From Ochotona curzoniae (lineage: Eukaryota; Chordata; Mammalia; Lagomorpha; Ochotonidae): 64,000 bases of DNA. The translations under genes were made by a program, and so were the position numbers. The stretch is from contig NW_024465434.1 in NCBI RefSeq assembly GCF_017591425.1, forward strand, positions 496,001-560,000, in the 5' to 3' direction. A model generated the notes under the pieces. The model was not told where the DNA came from, did no database searches, and saw only the letters and a list, made by a program, of their open reading frames with translations. Positions 44,061 through 55,069 of this stretch are shown here, one piece after another. Numbering within the stretch: the first letter of the stretch is position 1; each line of letters begins with the position of its first letter.

Positions 44061-44717
44061 ACTGGAATAAATCTGGGCACAGGTGGATTCAGTATGGCAA
44101 AAAGGCAACCACATTTATTAACACCAGGAGGGAACAACCCCAGCCCCGGGGACAGTCACACAAGTGTAACTCACATACTGGTCCAACATAATTCAGAAAT
44201 GCCTATGTCCCCTCTCCTCCAGGGGAGGGGGAGAATGAGAAGATTAGACAGTTTTTAGGGGAATAGTAAATGATGCAGAGTAGAATTCAATGGCCTGGAG
44301 GAATACAGAGTGGCTTGTGATGAAATCCATCGGGCCTGCAGAGCAGACAACGGGCTACAAATGATCCTGATGGGGTGGATGGAGCGAAGGCTGAAGCTTG
44401 TGGTTCCCTGGGGATTCCAGCTGAGCAGGATTTCCCCAGTCAAGAGCTCTACAGGAGTTAAGAAGTGAGCTGGAACTGAGAGAGGGGAGGAAGAGGAAAA
44501 AGGGAGGGACGCAGGGTTAGGAGCATGGTGCCTTTGGGATGGACTAAGTGGTCCAGTTGAGGATGCTGTGAGTGGCTGAGAGGATGGACTCCAGGGCTCC
44601 ATGTTGTGTGCAAGCTTCCCCCAGCCCCAGAATCAGCAGCCAAGCCCTGCAGGCTCAGGCTCATGGGCACTGCACTTAAAGCTGCTGCAGGAGGTTTGCT
44701 CACCCGAACCTCCTGCC
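44061..44717 (-). mobile_element. Candidate solo LTR (about 657 bp)
   Basis: Identical hexamers AGTGTC flank the block at 44,055-44,060 and 44,718-44,723, a length typical of retroviral target duplications. On the minus strand the block begins GGCAGGAGG (or TGGCAGG if the duplication is 5 bp) and contains AATAAATGTGG about 45 bases before its end, a plausible polyadenylation signal near the end of an LTR. The outer ends are not a clean TG...CA pair and no internal retroviral sequence is attached. The family is not recognised, so this is inference from structure. Confidence 0.4.
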
Positions 44718-44723
44718 AGTGTC

Positions 44724-45289
44724 TCCTTTTACTGATGTGAAAGCTTCCTCACCCTTACATCCTCAACTGCTTCTGCCTTCTACATGCATCTCAAGATTTT
44801 CCACTGCTACCTGTCTTAGCTCCACCCCTCATGCCAGGACCACCTCGGCCAACCAGACCATGGTGGCGGTCTGCGAGGTGAATTCCCTATGCCCAATGCG
44901 ACTCTTTCTCCACCCCAAGCCTCAGCACACAGCAGCCACAAAGACCAGATGTGAGATGGGAGACACATCAGCTCCCTCAGCACTTTGCCCAGCTCCCTGC
45001 CTGAGAGTGCACAGATTTCGATCCACAGAGAAACCCAGGCAAACCCAGGACCCACTCCCATCTGTGCAGCTTCGTGTCTCATCTTCTACCTCCAGAACAC
45101 TCTCGTTCCTCCATTATCCACAGCACCGCATTCAGAGCGCACCTTCACTCAGTCAGTGTGACATACGATTACCACCTAGTAGGCATTGTGTTTCATGTAG
45201 AGAATGCAGAGTTTTTCCACATAGAAGTGTATAGTTAGCTTGGGGAGGGCATTCCAAGAGAGGATCCATAGGAGAAAATAGGGAGTGGA
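44724..45289. other. Unassigned stretch with a long plus-strand frame
   Basis: The plus-strand frame spanning 44,719-45,234 (171 codons) is rich in Ser, Pro and His and has no domain, signal or membrane segment that I recognise. It begins inside the flanking duplication of the candidate LTR. It is likely a chance frame in a C-rich segment. Confidence 0.4.
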
Positions 45290-45550
45290 GACTGGGCACG
45301 TGGGTCGAGATGCCTGTGTGCTGGGTCAGAGTACCTGGGCTTGATGCCCAGCTTATTTCTGATTCCAGCTTCCTGCTAATGCAGACGATGAGAGGCAGCA
45401 GTGATGGCTCAGTGACTGCATTCCTCCTGGGTTCCCAGCTGGACTTGGGCTTCAACCCAGATGGAGGCTGTTACTGTTGGTATTTGGGGAGTGAATCAAC
45501 AGGTGGGCGCCCTCTCATACACATATGCACTGAAACACATTTTGAAAAGG
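45290..45550 (+). repeat. CSINE, diverged
   Basis: 'gactgggcacgtgggtcgag', 'gattccagcttcctgctaat', 'ttgggcttcaacccagatgg' and 'ggtatttggggagtgaatca' are in C-repeat order. Confidence 0.67.
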
Positions 45551-45717
45551 GAAAGTGACAGGCAGCATGTCCCAAGAGAGATGTAGATGATGACGCTCAC
45601 CTGAGGTGACTTACAAAGTGTCCTTGAGACTGGGCCCTGAAGCATGGTTTGGATCTAAATGAAGATGGGAAATGCTTGCTGCCCCTGCCAACCAGTGGGT
45701 TGAGAAATAGGATCTGG

Positions 45718-46062
45718 AAATCCTTGTACCCCTGGGGTGTGCCAATCAATGAATATTGGAGAGTGTTCATCACCTTGGATCGGCGATATTGACAGCATTT
45801 CAATACTAGTGAAACCACTTGGGCAGAACCCTCAGAGTATGCGCCATTACAGGGACCCTGGATTGATACTGGGTGGCCATTCCCCATCACTGGGTATTGG
45901 GACAGTTTGGAGACTGTGGTATGGCCTCTCCCCTTATGTCCCCCAATCCCCTAGATAAAGGAAACAGAAATAGAAAATTAGGAAACAACGATCACACCCA
46001 CTTTTCCCTAACCCTTGCTCCTTCCCATCCTGATGAACTATATAAATTGGAAAAAAAAAAAA
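45718..46062 (+). mobile_element. Unrecognised coding-like retroelement fragment with poly(A)
   Basis: From 45,718 to 45,957 one plus-strand frame runs about 79 codons with a single internal TGA at 45,790-45,792 and a terminal TAG. It is rich in Trp, Pro and Gly (for example GPWIDTGWPF and GYWDSLETVVWPLPL). About 95 bases later comes a 12-base poly(A) at 46,051-46,062. This could be a retroposed transcript, an unfamiliar LINE 3' end or the tail of a retroviral gene. I do not recognise the family. Confidence 0.4.
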
Positions 46063-46325
46063 TACTACCTAAGACACCAACGTCTCATATGTGCTCAAGA
46101 CCTGGCTGTTTCCCTTCCAGTCCAGCTCCCTGCTAATGTGCCTGGGAAAGCAGCAGAAGATGGTCCAAGTGGTGGGCCCCTGCTCCCATGTGGGAGACTC
46201 AGCAGAAACCCCTAGCTTCTGAATCACAGCTATCTCCAGAATGAAACAAATGAATGGAGGATCTCTGTTTCTCCGTGTCTCTTTGTAACTCTGTCTTTCA
46301 AATAGACTTCTTTAAAAAGAAAAAG
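46063..46325 (+). repeat. CSINE
   Basis: 'tccagtccagctccctgcta', 'cccctgctcccatgtgggag' and 'ctctgtctttcaaatagact' identify the copy. Its truncated head abuts the preceding poly(A), consistent with insertion into an A-rich target. Confidence 0.8.
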
Positions 46326-46962
46326 AAGAGAAGGACCCTGTCTTCATCTTTGTAAGAACAGCTTCTAGCAATTAGCATTCAACCAAAGAATGAACAGATG
46401 GGGGAGGGCATTAACAATGGTGGGAAGTGCCTAAAAAATGCAGCGCAAGAAAAGCAAAATGTATGGAAAGCCCCTTCGGGAATTCTATTAACTGTTTTAG
46501 CCACCAGTGGTGGAAAGACCACTCACTGAAGATCAAACCTTGATTATAGCAAGAGAGAGAGAGCTTTATTTCGAAAGATACTGGCTTTTAGAGTCTGGCC
46601 ATCTGAGTCTCTTCACGTTCTCTTCCATTCGTGACAAAACAAGCCAGTGTGGCAGAGCAGCCATGGTGTAATCAAGTTCACTAAAACGTTACACATCCTG
46701 TAAAGAGACTAATGATGTTATAATGGACGCCAGGTGCCGTATCTCCAACCTCCGAGATGTGATTATGCTTGGGGACTGTGTGAAAAAAATTTTTTTGGAT
46801 CAAGACGTAGCTTTTAGGTCTTTAAAAGCTTATGGATTTTTGTCAGTTATTGTTTCTATTTCTTTGGTTTCTAAACAAGCTAAGATTTTTGAAAGAGGGA
46901 TCTGATAGAGAGCTGCTTTCCCTTTTTGTCCCCAAAGTCGGAACAACGATCCCTGGTATTGC
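46326..46962. other. Unassigned stretch, possible LTR-like signal on minus strand
   Basis: On the minus strand CGAAATAAAGCTCTCTCTCT near 46,553-46,573 resembles the polyadenylation region of retroviral LTRs. No boundaries, primer-binding site or flanking duplication were found. Otherwise unrecognised. Confidence 0.3.
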
Positions 46963-47060
46963 TGAGGGCTGGGTTCCAGGACCCCTGTGGGCATGCCACA
47001 GGTGCCAAATTCCTTTCAGTAAAATGACCTCTTAGTTGCACATGACCTGCAAATCCTCTT
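46963..47060. repeat. Tigger1/MER2-type fragment
   Basis: 'tgctgagggctgggttccag' and 'gacccctgtgggcatgccac' echo the Tigger1/MER2 end ('ggttccaggacccccgcgg'). Only the first hundred bases are present before a GT repeat and a SINE. Confidence 0.42.
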
Positions 47061-47067
47061 TTGTACA

Positions 47068-47069
<2 letters not shown>

Positions 47070-47102
<33 letters not shown>
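47070..47102. repeat. (GT)n microsatellite
   Basis: About sixteen GT units run uninterrupted, directly next to the reversed tail side of the following CSINE. Confidence 0.96.
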
Positions 47103-47103
<1 letters not shown>

Positions 47104-47104
<1 letters not shown>

Positions 47105-47378
47105 AGACAGAGTAAGAAAGAGACAGGGTTATCATCCAGTGTTCATTTCCCATTTGTCTGCAACAGCCAGGCCTGAGCTTGGTGGAAACTGGGAACAGGT
47201 ACACAATTCAGGTCTCCCCCGAACACAGGAAGAACCTGATGACTTGAACCCTCACTGCTGCCTCCCAGGGCCTACACTAATGGAAACTGGTATCAGGAAC
47301 CAGGAAGCAAACCCAAGTACCCCGATACGGAACACAGGGCATCCTAACTGACATTTAAACTGCCAGGCAAATGCCTCC
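47104..47378 (-). repeat. CSINE, diverged
   Basis: 'gtctgcaacagccaggcctg', 'cactgctgcctcccagggcc' and 'accaggaagcaaacccaagt' with 'tttaaactgccaggcaaatg' follow the minus-strand order of a C-repeat subtype. The tail is replaced by the GT repeat. Confidence 0.68.
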
Positions 47379-48227
47379 ACCTCCCTATAAACTTCAAATC
47401 AACTGTAAATTACTTGTACTGTCTAATACCTTGGCGTGGATCAGCATAGTATTGTAAGCAAAGTTAGTGCAGGCTTTGCTTTGTGAAAACTTTCTGAAGT
47501 TGTTTTAATACTGCTTAACCATGCCTAAATCCGTGCATGTATACCTTGTGGATGTGGGGAGCCAACTGTATTTTGTTCCATTTATGTGTCCCAGTTCTGA
47601 GAAAGAGTCTGAAGTAGTTCCTGTGACCACCAAACCCAGTGATGATTCTTGGGGTTGGTACAGGAGCCCCTTTTCGGGTTGGTAGAAAGGCACGTGTCTC
47701 AGACGATGGAAATGAAAGTTCCAAGTCTCAGCGCCTAAAAGTGAACTAATCCTTTAACATCTTTGGCCACAATGTCCTTCCCAGGACAAGGACGGTGCAG
47801 GGAGATGACCAGTAAGTCTGTTTGAATTCCAAAAGCTTAGGAAGTGTTTATCTATGGAGCTTCAGCAGTATTACGCTTGAACATTTCAGTGTACTGAATT
47901 ACATAAACAAGATTTGCAGAGTTTGTTTCTGCTCTTAATGTGTGTCTTTTGCAGTAACATAGAAGGACTTCTCTTGGCTTTGTCTTTCATCTGATTTTGT
48001 CTTTCCTTTGTCCTGATGGATCTGAAGGGTGCTGAAGAGAATGCAGCTACTGCCTGGTGGTCAGTAGCACTTGGCTCTGGGTCCAGTTCTGTTCTGAAGC
48101 ACCTCCCTGAGATAGGGCATGTCTCTCACATCTCTAGACACCGGTGTTCTCATCTATATCATGCAAGGCTGGGGATCCATTTCCAGGCTCCTTGTTCACT
48201 CAGAAAGTCTCACATGTGGAGAGCATT
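47379..48227. other. Unassigned stretch
   Basis: The words 'gtactgtctaataccttg' near 47,416 may be a remnant of the Tigger element seen at 46,963. Nothing else is recognised. Confidence 0.4.
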
Positions 48228-48503
48228 TGGCTTCTTGGGACACCCATATCCCATATAAAATGCCTCGTTGAAGTCCCAACTCCATGCCTGATTCCAGCTT
48301 CCTGAGGCAGCATGTGATGGCTCAAAAAGTTGAGTTCCCGCCCATACACGGGGGAGACCCAGATGGAGTTCCTGACTCCTGGATTGGGCCTGGCTCAGGC
48401 TCAGGTATTGCAGCTATTTGGGCAGTAACCCAGTGGATGAAAGTTCTGCCTGTTTTTCTCTCGCTGTCCCTCTGCCTCTCAAATAAGTAAACACTTTTTT
48501 AAA
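48228..48503 (+). repeat. CSINE
   Basis: 'ggcttcttgggacacccata', 'gattccagcttcctgaggca', 'cctgactcctggattgggcc' and 'tctgcctctcaaataagtaa' are in C-repeat order. Confidence 0.76.
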
Positions 48504-48644
48504 ACCCTCTAACATGAAAAACATGATGACCATTTAAGTATAAAAATACAGAAGATATGAAGTTGGAAATCCACATGTATTTTGGAGATATATACATGAG
48601 AACATGTACATAGCGTATGTATATATAAATGCATACAAATCATT
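48504..48644. other. Short unassigned AT-rich spacer
   Basis: The sequence is AT-rich and lies between a CSINE and a Tigger fragment. Nothing is recognised. Confidence 0.45.
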
Positions 48645-48790
48645 GCTCAGTATCCAAGAGGGATTGGTTCCAGGACCCCTTGCCAATGCCAAAATCTGTG
48701 GCTGTTCAAGGATGTTTGCATATAACATATGCACATGGAGGATGTATGTACCTCAAATCTCTAGACTACTGATTATACCCATTTACCTTA
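48645..48790. repeat. Tigger1/MER2-type fragment
   Basis: 'gctcagtatccaagagggat', 'tggttccaggaccccttgcc', 'tgccaaaatctgtggctgtt' and 'gtttgcatataacatatgca' match the Tigger1/MER2 terminus in order. This is the clearest copy in the window. Confidence 0.65.
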
Positions 48791-48824
48791 TTTGTCAGAT
48801 TTGGAAACTACGTGGTACATCAGG

Positions 48825-48965
48825 GAAAGTACTTCTTTGAGCATCAGTTTTCTCTTCTGGGAAATAAGGGCGATCATATCTACCCTGCAGTATTTGGGGG
48901 AAAATTGTTTTAAAGTGCCCCAGACATTGCCTGTCACTAAGGGAAGCTCTGCAGATGGCAACTAT
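48825..48965 (+). repeat. MIR
   Basis: 'gagcatcagttttctcttct', 'gggaaataagggcgatcata' and 'tctaccctgcagtatttggg' follow the plus-strand MIR core ('cctcagtttcctcatctgta aaatggggataataatagta cctacc'). Confidence 0.6.
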
Positions 48966-50239
48966 TTTTTTCCACCATACTTTTTTTTCTTTTGTTTCAC
49001 TTTTTCTAGATTCAATAGGAGACCCTTAAATGAAGGTAAAATGATTTTATATGAAATAACTATTGGGTTGGAAGAGCCTCATTAATTTAAAATCTGAATG
49101 ATGGAGAATCTCTTTAAAAATAGTTGTATTTCAAGACCAAACAAGTAAAAAATAGTAGAGACCCTGAAGAGAGCTACTTTAAGGACTAGATTAAAATGTT
49201 TATAATTCACATGTATGTTGTTACTAAGTATGGTATGGTTAAGGTATTTGAACATAATCTGTTCTCCAGCGTTATTTAAACATTAACCTTATGAATATTG
49301 TTTATCCTGTAATTTGATTAATAATGGTGAAAAGGTAAACTTTTGCTAAGCTTTTGTCAAAATTGTCACAAATTCCAAATAAGTCTACCAGGCTTGGTGA
49401 GGTTCCTCGGTGTGGTTTCCCTTCTAGGCCATATCGTCTGTTGATATTACAGTCTTTGAAGACTGGCAGGATTTTACTTTATTCCTTTCTTCTTATAAAT
49501 AACTAGCAGTTTTCATTGGAGTTTTTGACACCTATAAATAACTTACATGACATTTTTTTATTCAAGGGCAAAATCCGATGTCTGCAGCAGCTATTAATCT
49601 TTCCTTGAGATCATATATTAGACTCTGAGCTTAAATTGTTCTTTACCTTGAGTGTAAGAACAGATGTTCTAAAATAGTCGCCTAAAAATAAAGACCACCA
49701 GGTAATTTATCGACTAAAATATTTTCAGAGGCCTTTAGCCGCACTTGAAAGGTGTTCACTGGTGATCATGCTTATGCGGAGTTCTCACATTGCCTACTCG
49801 GCTCATTTGCACTAGAGCGGTCCCACTTGTGGACTTCTGACACACACACAATAAAGACCACTTCATACTCCGCATAGCACTAGTGGAAGCTCGCAGGGTC
49901 CCGTAACTTCCTGAAGCCCACTGCAGTCTGAGAATACAGCTCCATCGACATTCCTAAAGACTGTGCCTAAAACATGCACATTTCAAAATGGATATAATGT
50001 TTTGAGAATTGAGCTTTTCTGCACTGCTTAGCAGAATGAAAAAACGTGAGACTACAAAGAAAGAATATGAATTTTGTAACTGAATCTCCAACGTTATAAG
50101 AATATTGAAATATGGATGGCTGAAAAATCGTTTGATCTTTTTATTTAGTGCCGCTGATCTTTTTATTGAATGCCACTGATGAAGAAGGGTTTGGCTACTA
50201 AAAAATCTTTACAAAACATTAGCATTTGGGATTGTAAGG
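48966..50239. other. Unassigned AT-rich stretch
   Basis: I recognise no family. Near 50,132-50,177 a roughly 22-base motif ('tgatctttttatttagtgcc' and 'tgatctttttattgaatgcc') is repeated in tandem. No coding signal is seen. Confidence 0.42.
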
Positions 50240-50950
50240 GAAGTGCCTAGAGGTGACAGCCCAGCCCAGGTCAGAGCTGGTTCTGCAGCCTCAAGAGTCA
50301 ACTACAGCCCTGCCTTTCTGTTCAGGGGTGTTGCTGGGAAAATGGACTGCCTGGGGCATGCTCGAGGACCTTTCAGGACCCTGTATGACCTCACCTTTCT
50401 GCTGTCAACAGGTGATGCTGTGTTTTGTATAAGACAGCAGAAGTTGCCTGTCAGGGATCTTGAGTTCCTGCACTTTGGCCCTGCTCCCCTCTGTCTATCA
50501 GCAGCTCTCTCAACACCTGACCTTACCATTCCCACTTACTTTGCTTACTTGCAGGAAGTAGCAGCTTATCTGCCCTTCAAGGCTCTCCCTCAGTAGTATC
50601 CCCAACTCCCAGTTCTTCTGCTCTCACCATCCATCACCATCTAATACTGTCTTCCTCTCATCCTTTCTCCCTGTTGGTTCCTCTTTGCCTTCCTGCAGCC
50701 TTTTTCCTAAAGTCAGAGCCAAGCTCTGAAAGCAGTCTGCACTTCACACCTGAGCCACATGGCTGCCGCCTCATGGTGACACTGAACTGCCTGCTTATCA
50801 AGGTTGTGTGTCACAGGTAAGCCAGCGGTGCTTTTCACAGCTCCCGTGAGTCTTTTACTGCCTTCTTGTTGCCCACTCAACTTCTTGAACATCTCTTCTC
50901 CTCCTAAGTGGGTCTTCACATTTCTCTCCTTCCTCTAAACTTGTGACCAT
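50240..50950. other. Unassigned stretch with a 117-codon plus frame
   Basis: The plus-strand frame at 50,243-50,596 opens MPRGDSPAQVRAG and has no recognisable domain. Wording near 50,560-50,600 is faintly L2-like. No splice signals or regulatory features support a gene. Confidence 0.35.
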
Positions 50951-51284
50951 TTAAAAAATATATTTTACTTTTATTGGAAAGTCAGATATACAGAGAGGAG
51001 AAGAGACAGAGAGGAAGATCTTCTATTCGTTCATTCCCTCCCCAAGTGGCTGCAACAGCCAGAGCTGAGCCAATCCAAAGCCAGGAGCCAGGAGTTTCTT
51101 CCAGGTTTCCCACATGGGTGCAGGGTCCCAAAGTTTGGGCCACCCTTGACTGCTTTCCCAGGCCGCAAACAGGGAGCTTGATGGGAAGCAGGGCCACTGG
51201 GATTAGAGTTGGAGCCCGTACGGGATCCTGATGCGAGCAGCGTGCAAGGCAAGGACTTCAGCCACTAGGCTACCACACTGGGCC
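50951..51284 (-). repeat. CSINE, full length, relatively young
   Basis: Reversed tail 'atattttacttttattggaa', 'gtcagatatacagagaggag', 'gccaatccaaagccaggagc' and head complement 'ttcagccactaggctaccac'. All modules are present. A long CT tract follows immediately at its 5' side. Confidence 0.92.
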
Positions 51285-51289
51285 CAACC

Positions 51290-51417
51290 TTCTTTCCTTT
51301 CCTCTCCTCTCCTCTCCTCTCCTCCCCTCCCCTCCTCTTTTCTTTCCTTTCCTTTCCTTTCCTTCTTTCTTTCTCTCTTTCTTTTCTTCTTTCTTTCTTT
51401 TTTTTCCTTTTCTTTAA
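51290..51417. repeat. Polypyrimidine (CT-rich) simple repeat
   Basis: Interleaved (TCTCC)n, (TTTCC)n and (TTTC)n units extend for about 128 bases with almost no purines on the plus strand. Such tracts can form triplex DNA and are prone to length change. Confidence 0.95.
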
Positions 51418-51449
51418 GACAAAACCAGATAACATTCTTTTATATGGGT

Positions 51450-51690
51450 CATACCCAATATAGAGTTGGGGCAGTGGATATCAGGTCAAAGTCAGGGACC
51501 AAGAACTCGACCTAGATCTCTGTGTGCATGGCAGGAATCCAACCACTTGAGACATCACCCGTATCAAGGTGAGCATTGGTAGAAGTTGGAGTCTCTGAGA
51601 TCAGAACTGGGGATCAAACACAGGCAGCCAGTGTGAGATACAGGTATTCCAAATGAAGTCTCAACCTCTAGTTCAAATGCTCACCCCTAT
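51450..51690 (-). repeat. Possible CSINE, strongly diverged
   Basis: 'aaagtcagggaccaagaact' and 'caggcagccagtgtgagata' with 'tcaaatgctcacccc' suggest the complement of an old C repeat. The assignment is uncertain. Confidence 0.42.
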
Positions 51691-53299
51691 GACTATTTTT
51701 TCATTTGTTTTCATTATTGGCTGCCCTTGATCAAAATAATGGTCTTCCAACGGATCCTTGCCACCAGCTCCACCCTTAAAACTCAATAGATGTCCCTTTC
51801 TTCTTTCCCACCTGGTCTTTCTTAAGTCCCTCAGATATCTAATTGGTTAATAACAATTTCAAAGCTTCCCCTTTCATCTAGTTTTTCAAATCTATTGAGA
51901 CAAAGTTCTCATAGAGACATTTATGATTTTTTTTAAAATCTTCTCAAACAAAATATAAAAAATATTCTCTATTTCCATCCCTTCTCAATCCTCATAGTAT
52001 CTTATCATCTGCTAGAGCTTTGTGATTTCAAAGAAGTAGCCTTAGCATTGTTCATGTCTATATTTATATTTTATCCACTCCAATATTTATTATTTTATTC
52101 CTTTTACCTTTCTTTGGTTTTACTCTGTTATTTTTCTTTTTCTTTCTTTTCAAACGGTAGTTGATCTGTCATTTTCTTAATTGAGAGAGTTTTCTTAGTT
52201 GATAGAATGAAGGACTGTGGTAGATTCCTGTTAGTATTTTAGGGTGCCCAGGATCTAAGTCCCCCTCTAAGGGGAAAAATGATTCCTGCTAGGAATCAAA
52301 CACTCCCTCCCATTGGAGAAGAACTGAAACCAAATACCCAGCATCTCCCCTAAGCCAGATAGATTTTGAGTGTCAACAAAGAGACCTTGTGGTAGATTAT
52401 TGCTGAGAAGACTGGAATCCGTACTACTGCTTGTTCTCTGTAATTTTATGTGTTTTTTTTTTTCCTTATGAGGCTTTGTGGTGTCTACTAGAACATATTT
52501 AGGTATTGGCTTTTTAAAATTTATCTTACTTGGTACCAGGAACACACTTTCAATATAAGAAGCTATAATTTACTTTTCTTCTGGAAAATGCTCTTTTCAC
52601 TGTTTGAATATTGCTTGCTCAAAAGTTCTGACACTCCTGTTGGGATGTCTGCTCTGCGTGCATGCCCTCCTGGACTTTTCCCTATTGCTCATGTTTTCAT
52701 TTCACCGCATTCCGGGTGAACTGCTCACAGCTATCTTCAGTTGACTCAGCCCATCTAGAGTTTACCTCATCTACTGAACTTTTTAAAAAGTGAAGATATT
52801 TGTAAATGAGGATATTTGTTCATTGTTGAGATTTCTTCTGGAGTCACCTATCATTGTTTCATTTCTCTGTTTTTGTTTATGATCGCTCATATTTATGAGT
52901 TTATAATTCCTTCATTTATCTTGGTGAGCATCCTAAGCTACTTAAGATCATTTTCTGATGATCACTCCGTTGATTTAATTTCAATCGGAATGAGTTCTTG
53001 TTATCCAAGATACTCCTGGTAACTGTGTAAATTCTTTACTCTTTTGTACTAGAATTACATGTTTATACCTTTCTCTTGGCCTCATATGGGTGGAGTAGTT
53101 TTCTGCCTCTTGGTTTTGTGCATGGCTCTATCACTTGCTTTTCTTATATTGTGGAGTCTATCTCTGGTCTTTGTACTGTTTCCCCTGCATACAATTCCCC
53201 AAATCCTTGGAATTTCTGGAGTAGTAGGAGTGCCTTTAGTCTGCGATATGTTAATGAAGTGGCTGGGGGGAGGGAAGTGTGCGTAGCAGCTTCAGATTC
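51691..53299. other. Unassigned T-rich stretch, possibly old LINE
   Basis: The plus strand is T-rich with phrases that look like antisense LINE-1 ('ctttggttttactctgttat'), but I could not place enough of it to call a family. Frames at 52,816-53,372 are short and hydrophobic by composition only. Confidence 0.35.
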
Positions 53300-53960
53300 A
53301 GCTGTGGTTGCCAGAAGAGACCAAAGCATGATTAGAGGGTTGGGACTGTCAACCCCACCCCTTAACCTCTGAGGAAGGAAGTGGGATTGAAGTTGATGAC
53401 CAGTGGTCAAGGATTGGATCAACCATGCTTTTGTATAATGGAGCTTCTATTAAAAAACCAAAAAGATTGGGTTCCTAAGTTTCCAGATAGCTGAACACAT
53501 GGAGGTTCCTGGAAGGTGACACACCCAGGGAGGACACAGATGCTTGGCCTCATGTATCCCCTCCATCTGGCTGTTCATCCATATCTGCTGTAATATTCAC
53601 TACAATGAACAGGCAAATGGAAGTGAAGTGTTGCCATGAGTTTCATTGACCACTCTAGTAAATTAAGCCGCCCAGATTTATAGTCTGTTGATTAAAGACA
53701 CAGGTCAGGTCATAACCTAGGGCTTGCAATTGGCAGCTCAAGCTGGGGATAGTCCTGTGTCTGATCCCTCAACCTCTGGGAGCTGATGATCACTATAGGT
53801 AAATATTACCAGAATAACAATCAAGTTAGAGAATACCTTGCTAATGGCCACTGGAGACTCTACTGGAAATTGTTGTACTTTGGTATATGGGAAATAACCC
53901 CACACATATCTGTTGTCAGAAATGTTGAGTGATTGTATGAAAGTAGAGGACAGTTTGCAC
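53300..53960 (+). repeat. Ancient interspersed repeat, LTR-like
   Basis: 'aagcatgattagagggttgg', 'gactgtcaaccccacccctt', 'gatagctgaacacatggagg', 'cactctagtaaattaagccg' and 'gcttgcaattggcagctcaa' recur in this order at many mammalian loci in my memory of such sequence. I take it as an old LTR of the ERVL/ERV1 era but cannot give the family name. Confidence 0.5.
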
Positions 53961-53999
53961 TTCTTCTATATTGCGACTCTATTTAAAAATAGTCACTTG

Positions 54000-54480
54000 A
54001 AATACATTTGTGCTAGAACCAGGGTTGGGGATGAGCCGGGCTGGACAAGGAAGTAATACCTATTGGCATTTATAAGGACCAGGTCTGGGGACAGGTCCAG
54101 CTGAGCTAAGCCACTGTACCAGTTTCAGGTAGGATGAGGACTGTGTTATGCTGAGCTAAGTCACAGCAGAGGCTGGTATATGTGAAAACCAGGGCTGGGG
54201 TAGGCCTTGTAGGGGTTATTGGAGGTTGTCCCAACTAGGCCATGGCACCAGATGGTATGCCTAAGAGTCAGCTCTGTGTCCGGCAGGCTGACTGATCTGG
54301 GCCTCAACAACCAGAGGTTCATGTGAGATATGGGGCAGAGGCAGAACTGACCAGGCACTGCATCCACCGCTATGTGCTTTGGCTGGTACATGTAACAGAC
54401 CAAACTTGACCCTGCATTGGCTTGGAAAGATTTTTCTCAACAAAACCAACAATGGCTTGGAACTATTAAAACTACTTAAG
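54000..54480 (+). repeat. Possible lagomorph L1 5'UTR-like segment
   Basis: Recurring wording 'accagggctgggg', 'gctgagctaagtcac' and 'gcaccagatggtatgc' gives a loosely repetitive, GC-rich texture like the 5'UTR of the L1 at 59.1-60.3 kb. No ORF1 follows, so it is at best a stranded fragment. Confidence 0.3.
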
Positions 54481-55069
54481 TAACACCCTCGGAACACTCT
54501 TCCCCACATTGGGTCTCTGAGGCATGATCAAATTACCATCCCCCACTCCCATCCCCCATCCCCCCCGGTGCTAATGTAATTTGATAGCAAGGAGCTGCCC
54601 TCTCCTTTTTCTCTCCTGCTGACACAGGAGGAAAAAAAAAGGACTGAAACATTTGTCCCACCCACCTTCCTCCATACCTGACCCTCCCCACCCTAATCAG
54701 ATGCCCACATGGGCATTTTCTCAACTATGTAGATAATGTTAAAAAGAAATGTAAAAAAAAAGGAATACACCCTCTGATCATTGCTGTCCCTCTGGCCCTG
54801 GCCCTGCAATGTGAGATATGAAGCCAACCATGTACCTTAGGTCACATCTGCTCCCAGAAGGACCACATTGAAGCCAACCTGGAACCTGGTACTTGGAATC
54901 TTGACCGGCCCCACCCAGCAGCGACCTGCTAGCGACCCATGTACCTGAGAACTTAGGGGCAGTTTTAAGCCGCTGGGTTTTGATACCCATTATTGTTATG
55001 ACCAGAATTATGGAGATTCTGACTTAGATGTTGACCAAGCACTTGTACTTCATACACTCAAAACAATAC
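54481..55069. other. Unassigned stretch
   Basis: A C-rich patch lies at about 54,538-54,567 and an A-rich patch near 54,740-54,761. No exon or family is recognised. Confidence 0.42.

Noticed and set aside
44719..45234. 171-codon plus-strand frame
   Set aside because: Serine/proline-rich chance frame in C-rich sequence, beginning in the flanking duplication of the candidate LTR; no domain.
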